Of a DNA stretch of 28,869 nucleotides, positions 1-8,179 are shown one piece after another. This DNA comes from Saccoglossus kowalevskii (taxonomy: Eukaryota; Hemichordata; Enteropneusta; Harrimaniidae): contig NW_003155738.1 in assembly GCF_000003605.2 (NCBI RefSeq), positions 297,585 to 326,453 on the forward strand, written 5' to 3'. Each line of letters starts with the position of its first letter. The first letter of the stretch is position 1. Under the pieces are notes generated by a model. It did not search any database, had not been told where the DNA came from, and was given only the letters and a program-made list of their open reading frames with translations. The position numbers and the translations under genes are program-made.

Positions 1-180
1 TTCCATTCTCTGTCTCCCATTGTAATGTAATACAGCCTTTTTATGCGCTTCACTCAAATTTTGTACGTGTCTGGAGTTCCATGTTTATTTGAAAGGCTAT
101 TTTTTGTTTCTGAAAGCACAACATATTCCCACATAAATCATTTCTACAGGTTTTTACTTTAATTTGTTATTTGTTTACAG

Positions 181-248
181 CCTGTGCAATGAGTGGCTTG
201 ATAGCAGATTCAAGAATCATGGTTGACAAAGCCAGAGTGGAAGCACAG
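181..248 (+). CDS. PSMA5: PSMA5 exon encoding [20 protein letters not shown]...
   Basis: The acceptor is ttgtttacag and the donor is gttagt. The exon opens with two bases finishing a split codon, then reads the conserved CAMSGLIAD core strand and the DKARVEAQ helix start of alpha-5. Confidence 0.93.
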
Positions 249-3200
249 GTTAGTGTTTATATTGCTGTTTTTGCTTTTTTTTGGTATTGTACTGTGTTGC
301 ATGGTCAAATGAGCTTTTCCAATTGATTAAACTTATGAAATAGAGCATGAATGTCACTCAATCCGTGATCGAGAAATAAAGGTTGTGTTGAGACTATAGA
401 GTATTGTATGATAAAGGGTGGGGATTGTGATTGGAGGGTTAAGTGTGTTTAGGTCCAAATAATCAACATGATGTAATATTATTTATTTATTTATTTAAGC
501 ATCATTGTCAGAACAAATTTCATCATGTGTACTACAATCCTGTTGAGACAATCAGTTACCAAAAAGTTTTCATCATATTACATGTAGAATCATTGGTTCA
601 CTTATAATGAGAAGATGACAGTGGAAAGTGTAACACAGGCAGTATCTAATCTAGCACTTCAGTTTGGTGATGATGATGCAGACGTAGGAGCTATGGTAAG
701 TTGTGTTATTCTTGGGGCAGAGTTACATCACAGAACCTTCCATGTTGCTTGAATATGCACCACTGTACAATTATTTCTATGGACTATGCATGAGCTGCTG
801 AATTGATTTCTGTGTGTTTCCAACTGTAGCTCACATATGCCAGTACATCATACATCTTGGAATACATATGCATGCCCATTTTCATGATTCAACTTGGCTG
901 AATCTCTGTTGAATATAGGTGAAATTTTTTTGAGAATGGATTAAAAATGGCAGACTAAAGGCAATTTTGTTTGAATGAATGTGGCTCCAGATGTGCCATG
1001 ACTGATCCTGTGCAAACTTTATATATATATACATCATGTCAGGTGTGCATTTGTTTGATGAGCAGATTTAAGATGACCAAATGGTGACCATTTTAATGGA
1101 ACTGGATCTTGATCAAATATGAATGCATTTTGTTCAGAATGGTACATACATTGGACGTTATAGGACCTTCTGAACACTTTTAGTCAAACTGACGAGCATT
1201 TTGTTGAATTCTGGTTTAGAACATATCTCTGACATGCCATGATTGTTTATGTTCTATTCTATATATTCCTTAAATTTGATAACTCACAGGGACTATGCAA
1301 TTACTAGTTTGATAAGATAATTAACTATGACTTTCTGAGATGCTTAAAATGTTAAGGACTTCTTTTCTTATTGGCTTTCATGTTTACATTTTAGAGTCGG
1401 CCATTTGGTGTAGCGCTGCTTTTTGGAGGAATAGACGACAAAGTACCACAGTTGTGAGTATAGATCTGTAAATTTTACAATAATGAATTTTACTGCTTTG
1501 AACAGCAATAGAATCACATACTTTTTCTACTCAAGTGAAGCACTCCACAGATCATGGGGAAGACACTAGTGATTTTTAAATATGCTGTATGCCAAGGAGT
1601 GTTCATAATTGCAGACTTTTGGTTTGTGAATACCAAATTTGTGCCTAATTTTTTGGATCCAAATGGGGTACTACACATGTGTAAATACATTGTTTACACA
1701 AAATTTTGCTCTATGACGACTGTTGTGCTATTAAAAAAAATTGCAACAAGGTTTGCATTATCAACACACAACAATTATGCAGTAAAATATTGAAATCTGG
1801 GATCAGTAGATATAGGACTAAGATGAATTTTGGTTATCTGCTTTCCATTTATTTTTAGTCTTTTTTTATGAGGTCATCAGTAGTGGATTTTATGCACACA
1901 ATATGTTCTTATGGGAAAAAATCCCTACCAAATTACCAAGGTGAATCACAAAACAAAACAGTGATTTACAATTTCAAATCATTTCATTGACCTAAACTCA
2001 TCTCTTAAAAATCAAAATAATTTAATCTGTCTATGATTTATATTTCCCTGAACTGTTTTTGAGGATGGTTTGTGGTCTTGTTCCAAGTAGGTAATATCTT
2101 TACAAAAGAGCTTACAACTTTTATATTGACAGATACCATTTAGATCCGTCAGGTACCTTTATTGAGTATGATGCAAAGGCAATTGGCTCAGGGTCTGAAG
2201 GTGCACAGTCAGCTCTTCAAGAAGTTTATCATAAGGTATAGTAACATTTTAAAGCAATACTACTTTGAGGCTGTGGGTCATCCAATACATTTTCCTGGGG
2301 CCATCTTGCTGGAAACAAAATGCAACAATTTCTGCATTGTCATCTGTTACTGACGTAGGCTTGTGCATCTTATTTGCAAATTCAGGAAACTGTTCTAATA
2401 CTGTTGACAGTTCTTTCACGTTCAATCATTAGTTAATAACATGTTATTTGTATTACAGTCTATGACGTTAAAAGAGGCCAGTAAATCTTCACTAAGTATC
2501 TTAAAACAAGTGATGGAAGAGAAGCTTAATTCCACAAATGTAGAGGTAATGCATCCTCTGATTTGTCATTTATGTTTGCCCTCTTGTTTCATTACTGATT
2601 ATTAAAAGTATGGAGTGAGTAAAACTACATGGAGCCTGGGAGCACAGTAGAGTATTGTTTGAGACTAGATACAGGAAGCTCAACCATTTCTCAAATTCTA
2701 CCAAGACAGAGTGGTGTTAGACTGTCGACAGTCCCTCTGGCCTTACGTGTGTGTGTTTTTTTTATTAATATTAATATTAATCAAACGCCGTAGGCGTTTG
2801 CGAAATGCCGAAGGCATTTCAAGCGAGGGCCGTAAGGCCCGAGAGACTGTTATAGCCTGCTGCGCCACCACTCGCCACTGTAGAGAAATTCTCCTGTAGC
2901 GTACCATCATGATTGACAGGCAGAGTGATGTCATAAAAAATGCTAACCAATCACAAGTCACGCAGTCCCAGGTCAACAGGAAGTAAAAAAAAATTGAGCC
3001 ACCAGACGACGCAATAGTTTATAAACTTCGTTCAGTGCACTGCTTTGAAGATGGCTTGTGGCGATGCAGTTTCGCTGGCGTTGAAGAAACTTGGGTATGA
3101 AAGTATTCGACCAATCCAGCGACAAGTCATTGATGGCTATTTGCAGAAGAAAGATGTTTTTCTCACAGCGCCGACTGGCAGTGGCAAGTCGCTGACTTAT

Positions 3201-5115
3201 GAAATGGCGCCATTCCTGCTGGACAGTATCGGTGACTTTGCCGACGAACCATCATCCATTATTTTGATTGTATCGCCACTGGTCGCCCTGATGCAAGAAC
3301 AGGTAGCCCGACTCACGAAAATCGGGGTAAAAGCAGCATCTTTATGTTCGAGCGATAGTTTAGTGAAACAGGGTCTTCTAGACGGGAAATTCAACTTGGT
3401 GTTTTTCATTAAAACCCATTGATATACATTGCCTGGACCATTTCAAGTAGTGCACCATTCATTCATTATTATCGACAAATTTACATTTTTGTTTTTTAAT
3501 GAATAAACAGAAAATTGTTGTTTATAGCAGTGATTCATTTAATAGTTGAAAAGAAAAAAAGAGGGGGGTATCTGCTATGCACACATAAATTAACAGGAAA
3601 CAAATATAATACAAAAATGACTGAATATATATTTAACATTAAATTAATAATTTAAATAATGGATATCAATTACATAATCGCTTAACTCACCGTGACATCG
3701 TAATTTGGTAGGATGTTGCTAAACTGAGAAGATGTTACACGCGGGTTGTCACCATTTGAAACTTCGGCTAGGACGGCTGTATCATCAATCATCACCAGAG
3801 AGCGTTTTGACGACTTTAGTTGTTCCTGGTTGCGTAATCGTTTCGTCACTTCGACTCTAGACCTGGACAACAGTTTATTTTTCGTCGATGTGTACAACTT
3901 CCGCCATTCTGTCAATTTATTGACGACAGTCTGCACCTTATCAGCACAAGATCGGCAAGAAACATCAGTGTTCAGATGTCGGTCAATTTCCTCTCCTATC
4001 ACCACCTCAATGTTGTTACATACGACGGTTTTCGACGAGCCTTTAAATAACTTTCGCCGACATTCTGCATCCTTTTTACCAGAGAATTCTCTTCCGCATA
4101 GAATACAAATTAGCTCCTTGGATCGGGGGGAAATGCACAATTTACTCACTACTTTCGTCGGAGTTTTACTGGGCGAAATGTTGTCGTACATCATGAGACA
4201 CCAACGCACTCTTCCTTTGTTTAAAATTAGATAACTCGCGTTCGCAACTTGTAGTTCTGGATAATACTTGGCAGAAAACGATCTATACTCGGCGAGACGA
4301 TCAAAGTCATGCGTGACATAAAAAAAAACCGCGATTTGACCTTTGCATAACAGTTTAACTCCGCCCATATGCAAATTATTACTATGTCATCGAGATGCAT
4401 GCATAATTAATAGCAAGGCCAGTCCTGCAGGCTATAACAGTCTCTCGGGCCTTACGGCCCGCGCTTGAAATGCCTTCGGCATTTCGCAAACGCCTACGGC
4501 GTTTGATTAATATTAATAATAAAAAAAAAACACACACACACGTAAGGCCAGAGGGACTGTCGACAGTCTAAGTGGTGTGTCTGTTGCATGTTGTATAATG
4601 AATCTCGAGATGTGTGTAATACAGATTCATTTCTTTGTGTTTTGTTAACTTCAGTCGTGAATTTGATTAATTCCATCTATGGTAAACACTTCAAATTTAT
4701 TTTTGGTCTGAGACCCACAAATTGAACAAAATAAAAAAAAAATGCCACTGCAACAGAAAATTCATAGCAGTTTGGGTTACTAGTGAACTCCATAATGCCT
4801 CATGCTTGAACTTATAATGGCATGTTTGCAGTGTTGATACTAGCACTCGTTTGAATTCCCATCTTGGTTTGTTTGTAGCCATTTTGGGCTGTCACATAGT
4901 GTTGTCTATGGTGATTTTTAATTAATAAATTAGCATAAATTAATGCTTGATTACATCACCATTCAAATGCAGAACACACACGACAATGACATCACATTTA
5001 CAAATTGTGTAATATTACTCTTCTGTTTGCATTGCAGATGGCAACTGTCACACCAGAGAATTACTTTCATATGCTATCAAAAGAAGAAATTGAAGAAGTG
5101 ATTGCACAGTTATAA
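181..5115 (+). CDS. PSMA5: PSMA5, 20S proteasome subunit alpha type-5 (partial, C-terminal 166 codons in six exons)
   Basis: Proteasome alpha subunits form the outer rings of the 20S core and gate substrate entry; they act in cytosol and nucleus and are not themselves proteolytic. The six exons (181-248, 588-695, 1395-1453, 2133-2235, 2459-2545, 5038-5115) join in one frame through GT-AG introns. The product reads like vertebrate PSMA5 from its residue 76 onward: [78 protein letters not shown] and the ending [16 protein letters not shown]. The missing ~75 residues plus these 166 equal the human length of 241. The acidic stretch [10 protein letters not shown] matches the alpha-5-specific loop and separates it from other alpha subunits. 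The window opens inside an intron, so promoter and start codon are absent. The intron 2546-5037 hosts a DNA transposon. Confidence 0.96.
478..499. repeat. Short ATTT simple repeat
   Basis: Four to five uninterrupted ATTT units lie in a PSMA5 intron. This is ordinary microsatellite sequence. Confidence 0.8.
588..695 (+). CDS. PSMA5: PSMA5 exon encoding [10 protein letters not shown]...DVGAM
   Basis: The exon has 36 whole codons between acceptor catgtag and donor gtaagt. NHWFTYNE and [17 protein letters not shown] are near-identical to vertebrate alpha-5, followed by the acidic DDDAD loop. Confidence 0.95.
1395..1453 (+). CDS. PSMA5: PSMA5 exon encoding [19 protein letters not shown]
   Basis: The acceptor is tttacattttag and the donor is gtgagt. 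The exon ends two bases into a Leu codon that the next exon completes. SRPFGVALL is the conserved alpha-subunit strand motif. Confidence 0.95.
2133..2235 (+). CDS. PSMA5: PSMA5 exon encoding YHLDPSGTF...LQEVYHK
   Basis: The first base completes the split Leu codon. The rest reads [20 protein letters not shown], then [14 protein letters not shown], up to donor gtatag. DPSG and the AIG-GSEGAQ loop are family hallmarks. Confidence 0.95.
2459..2545 (+). CDS. PSMA5: PSMA5 exon encoding [20 protein letters not shown]...
   Basis: The exon has 29 codons between acceptor tattacag and donor gtaatg. SMTLKEA and [12 protein letters not shown] match the helical C-terminal part of alpha-5. The following intron is the one invaded by the transposon at 2718-4570. 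Confidence 0.94.
2710..2717. repeat. Left target-site duplication AGTGGTGT
   Basis: This 8-bp word directly abuts the left terminal repeat and is repeated perfectly at 4571-4578 beyond the right one, as expected of a staggered 8-bp cut by a DNA transposase. Confidence 0.88.
2718..2860 (+). repeat. Left terminal inverted repeat with four palindromes
   Basis: The sequence matches the reverse complement of 4427-4570 except for the length of the GT/T tract, the number of TTAATA units and one base near 2826. Perfect or near-perfect hairpins stand in a row: ACTGTCGACAGT at the tip, a 19-mer at 2782-2800 (CAAACGCC/GGCGTTTG), a 19-mer at 2802-2820 (GAAATGCC/GGCATTTC) and a 14-mer at 2827-2840 (GGGCC/GGCCC). 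Confidence 0.92.
3051..3422 (+). pseudogene. RecQ-like SF2 helicase, N-terminal fragment (123 codons) inside the transposon
   Basis: RecQ helicases are 3'-5' DNA unwinding ATPases. The fragment shows the RecQ order of motifs: motif 0 around residues 14-27 ([14 protein letters not shown]), Walker A/motif I at 39-47 (TAPTGSGKS), and motif Ia at 73-85 ([13 protein letters not shown]). The reading continues normally to DGKFNLVFF (119), then turns into IKTH and a stop, just before the expected Walker B/DExH box. Motifs II-VI, the RQC and HRDC regions are absent, so it cannot be an active helicase. The ATG at 3051 is chosen because no earlier ATG keeps frame; a TATAAA lies at 3020-3025. The gene runs inward from the left repeat. 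It is a transposon cargo or component rather than a host gene; the break fits an internal deletion. Confidence 0.85.
3423..3681. other. AT-rich centre of the transposon, no coding signal
   Basis: The stretch lies between the two truncated reading frames. It is AT-rich with many short T and A tracts, and neither a helicase continuation nor a transposase motif is visible on either strand. It probably spans the internal deletion junction. Confidence 0.6.
3682..4368 (-). pseudogene. ZAD-like zinc-binding protein of the transposon, 3'-truncated first exon
   Basis: The open frame reads inward from the right repeat. From the ATG at 4368 it gives 228 residues; a tandem ATG at 4194 ([10 protein letters not shown]) is an alternative and perhaps better start, because the zinc-binding part follows it directly. 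Numbered from 4368, Cys pairs sit at 88/91 (CILC) and 138/141 (CRSC) with Cys 103 and 117 between. This C-x2-C...C-x2-C spacing recalls ZAD-type domains, which pair as N-terminal dimer or DNA-binding modules. A Lys/Arg-rich helical stretch follows (about 146-192). The frame closes at DVT-VS-stop, but the nucleotides at that point form a strong splice donor (gtgagt at 3685-3690). It is therefore probably a first exon whose downstream exons are deleted. It may be the DNA-binding N-terminus of the transposase; that is inference. Confidence 0.6.
4427..4570 (-). repeat. Right terminal inverted repeat
   Basis: This is the reverse complement of 2718-2860 with the same series of hairpins; the homopolymer/GT tract is a few bases different. 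It ends with GACAGTCTA directly before the target duplication. Confidence 0.92.
4571..4578. repeat. Right target-site duplication AGTGGTGT
   Basis: Perfect copy of 2710-2717. Confidence 0.88.
5038..5115 (+). CDS. PSMA5: PSMA5 last coding exon, stop TAA
   Basis: The acceptor gcattgcag precedes [20 protein letters not shown] and VIAQL, then the stop TAA at 5113-5115. FHM-(S/T)KEE(I/L)EEVI is the conserved alpha-5 tail. The ATG at 5038 is an internal Met, not a start. Confidence 0.94.
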   Translation: MATVTPENYFHMLSKEEIEEVIAQL

Positions 5116-5151
5116 GTTTATACAGAACTGTTTCAAATTGCTCACTCTCTA

Positions 5152-5172
5152 CATCATCATCATCATCATCAC
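5152..5172. repeat. (CAT)n microsatellite in PSMA5 3' UTR
   Basis: About seven CAT units begin 37 bases after the PSMA5 stop codon. Confidence 0.85.
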
Positions 5173-5896
5173 AGTGACATACTATTCTTTTAGCATACCT
5201 CTTTCATAACAAGACACTTTGAAATTGGAGCCACCATAATATCTATATTGCATGTCTTCAGCGTTGCATTATTAACGGACAAGTGCCAGATATTCTGCTT
5301 GCAAAACTATATGTGGTTTCTGTTCTTGAATTTTGTTATTGATAGTTAATATTTGAGGATTCTGTCATAATTCAATGTATATTATTATCTTTGCTGTCCA
5401 TGTATGCATACATCATATAAACTTGTATAAAATACAAAAATACTATCATGTGTTTGATTCAGTGTCCCATTTTTATGCGAAATTTCAAATTTGGGACTAT
5501 AAATTTAGGGTTCATTTATCTGTGCATTCTTGTGTGCACTCAGAGTTATTTCCCAGACATGCTTGGAACATGACACATGGACTAAGTAAAAGGGTTTTGT
5601 ATCAGGATAATACATACCGGGTTGTGTGTATGTTTCATATTTTTTTAAGATGAAAAAAAAAATGGGCTGGCAATCATTTTTTTTATCATGGCTAGTTTCT
5701 GTGTGTGATTATAAATCACCACATTTGGCAGTCTATGCACTTCCAGCCATAGTGCATAAAAATCTACAAACATGATACATGGAGCCCTTCAGTAGATGTG
5801 CATGTCTACATATGATTTTTTACACAGAGATAGACTACCGATAAAAACAACACATGCTAAATTTTTAGCACAGAATGTATTGTTTTCTTCACATCA

Positions 5897-6053
5897 ATTA
5901 AATCTGGAGAATATTTCTTTTGGCAGTATAAGGACAGGTAGGTAGTCATTTCCAATAGAGGCAGCATTTATTCAATCACCAAAGCATGAAGCATATTGTC
6001 ACAAGAGTTCCAGACCACAAAGCACCTAAATTTTCAAACTGACATCAAATAAA
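5897..6053 (+). terminator. Candidate PSMA5 polyadenylation signals
   Basis: The first canonical hexamers after the PSMA5 stop are ATTAAA at 5897-5902 and AATAAA at 6048-6053, implying a 3' UTR of roughly 0.8-0.95 kb. Non-canonical variants (for example TATAAA near 5428) could be used earlier. Confidence 0.3.
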
Positions 6054-7629
6054 CTAGTTTTCCGCAGTTATGGCAACCGTCAAATAATTCTGTGCCTTTA
6101 TACAAAAGCAACGAATCGCGGTCAAAAAATTGGTCTTGTGTGCTTGGGCAATTGAAATTTGAAGATGCAAAAGAGGGCTAATTGAATTTCATTTTTTAAC
6201 CAAAAAATACTATATCTTTATAACCAACAATTTAACCAAAACATGCGTGACCATGACAAGAAACCAAAATGGCTGCCAGTTGATTGTTTTGTAATCCCTT
6301 TATAAAAATGACCAATGTGCATTAGTAACGTGGTGTTCATACCATGTTGGAATAAAAATTGCCAAAGAATGCTGTAGAAACAGTTGTGATTTTGTGTTTT
6401 TTTTTCCAGTGCCCTGAGCCAAATTTTAAAATATGGAAACATGGCCATGAGACTGCCATTTTGGAACCAAAATACAACTTTTGAGTAAAATTTTGGGTTT
6501 TAAGACTAACTACCACCAGTCTGTTGTTGAACCTTTAAAACAGCGATCAAAGAGCATGTTCAAATTAGTTAAGAAAATTTGAATCAAATCTGTGGACATC
6601 AATAACGTACCAAGTGTGATGTACATTTGCAAGAGTGTCTTAACCCATTTGTTCAAGTCAATGTAAAAGTACACGAGGCTGGCAAAATAATGGTTAAACA
6701 TTCTTGAAACAAGTTGTATAGCTATTCCAACCACCTATGTTGAGTTTGGCAGTTCTCTTGCCTACCCTATCGCCCTGAACCCAAACTTGCCTATAAATAT
6801 TGAATGTGACATTAATATATTTGAATGTTGCAGTTCACTCTTATCAATGCAATCAAAGTGTTCCAATGTTGTATAAACTTGAATACAACTAGGTAGTGTT
6901 GTTTTTTTAAAACAAAATTTAATGACATTCCTCAGTTGAAAATAATTCAAATTACAGACTACTCCGATTTCCCAATGTACATCTGTCCCATCTCAGTAAC
7001 CAAAAACTAACTGCTACACAAATTCCGAGGTACATTGATGACATTCATTTGAATAGAGCACATTCTCAATCTGTTTATAATACATGCAATTACAGCCACA
7101 GAGCTCATTTACCAGATATTTGCAAAAAAATAATACAAATACACTATTGCTGGAGTATTTGTGATGCAAAAATATTTTGTAATTTAGTCAAAAAGTGAGA
7201 CTAGTCTTACTTCTAGAACAATATTTAATTTTAACATTAAAATATTTTTCGATGTGCTTTGAAAAAATTTTAATGTACAGATCCAAATACAACATTTAGA
7301 AAAAATGGAAGTAAAGTGCCTATAGACAGTGTATAGTAGTGGATTGCAAGGGCAAAAATTCTTCTCTGGCTGTAAACTACAAAACAATTGCATACATTCA
7401 TGATTACAACTTAGTGATGGCAGTCATCTTGAACTGTGTGATGCATAGCAACAGTCTGTACTTGCATGGCAACGGTCAATACAAGCCTCATTGGACCACA
7501 AAATATGCTGGATACGTTTTTTTTTCTGGAAAAACACAATTCTATCTTCAATTCGAGTATTTGCTTAGTGTGTAAATGGTTGGGGTGCCTCCATAGCCAA
7601 AAAGAAGTAATTTATTTTCAATTTATGGT

Positions 7630-7755
7630 CTTTTGTTTATTAGAAAGTTTAGTCCAGGCAATAGGTGCGAAAATTGCTCACATGATGATAAAAGCATAAA
7701 AATTAGCACACATGTATGTCACATCATTCTAAACATTTTGAGAGGTGGAGCCAAT
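7630..7755 (-). repeat. Left member of diverged inverted repeat pair
   Basis: Read on the minus strand it aligns with 11272-11408 through several shared blocks, including a ten-base GGCTCCACCT block and the GCACCTAT-GCCT-GACTA block. Overall identity is moderate. Confidence 0.5.
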
Positions 7756-7780
7756 GCAAACTGTAAATAACATAGCAATG

Positions 7781-7793
7781 GTTGCTAAGCAAC
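7781..7793. repeat. Palindrome GTTGCTAAGCAAC
   Basis: A 13-mer with 6-bp arms. Further half copies (CATAGCAAC, GGTTGCTAGG) occur at 7444-7812 and 7936-7946. Such clustered subterminal palindromes often mark transposase binding regions. Confidence 0.5.
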
Positions 7794-8179
7794 ATATTTT
7801 CCATAGCAACCAACATGTAAGATACCTGCAGACCATTTTCCGAACAATTTTAATGTATTTTTATATCTGCTTTAGCTTTAGTATTCATCATATCTTCACT
7901 CTGGAGCAAAAGTAAACTGCACATTGTTTTATAATGGTTGCTAGGTAATCCATTTACCTGATTATAACACCATGTTGGCTTTTCTAACCCATCAATTATT
8001 GTTGGCCTATTTTTATAGAACAATAATATAAATAGGTAAAGATTATCGTGTGAGGAAGTGTGCACAAGAGATACCAGACAAAGCTCTTCTGGCGAAATTA
8101 AGTGCAGTAGATCTCCCTTATCTCCCTTGAGGCAAAATACCATGTAAGATGCCTCACCAATTTGTACAACAGATTTGGT

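Larger units (their letters stand above)
2718..4570. mobile_element. TIR DNA transposon, internally deleted, carrying RecQ-like helicase and ZAD-like gene fragments
   Basis: The 1,853-bp element is bounded by almost identical inverted repeats (2718-2860 and 4427-4570) starting TAGACTGTCGACAGTC, with a perfect 8-bp target duplication AGTGGTGT. It sits in a PSMA5 intron. Two genes point inward: a RecQ-type helicase start (+, 3051) and a ZAD-like zinc-binding protein (-, from 4368 or 4194). Both stop prematurely around an AT-rich centre (3423-3681) without coding signal, so the middle, probably including most of the helicase and any transposase catalytic domain, has been lost. The near-identical repeats and intact duplication suggest fairly recent insertion. 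An 8-bp duplication fits hAT, P, Merlin or Zisupton-like groups, but no catalytic domain is left to decide. A MITE at 21121-21441 shares its ends. Confidence 0.9.
5116..7629. other. PSMA5 3' untranslated and intergenic sequence
   Basis: No coding exon is convincing here. It begins with the PSMA5 3' UTR. Open frames such as 5375-5653 have no family resemblance and are AT-driven. Around 6230-6480 there are phrases like CCAAAATGGC in both orientations, which may be old transposon sequence, but I see no clear termini. Confidence 0.55.

Noticed and set aside
3746-4234. 162-residue plus-strand frame in the transposon
   Set aside because: It overlaps the minus-strand ZAD-like frame, which has the Cys pairs, basic region and splice donor; the plus frame shows no motif.
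2718-4570. Assignment of the transposon to Academ, Helitron or a named 8-bp-duplication superfamily
   Set aside because: Helitrons lack TIRs and duplications, Academ makes shorter duplications, and for hAT, P, Merlin or Zisupton no transposase catalytic domain remains to support a choice.
5375-5653. 92-residue frame downstream of PSMA5
   Set aside because: It lies in the presumed 3' UTR/intergenic region, is low in complexity of motifs and has no family resemblance.
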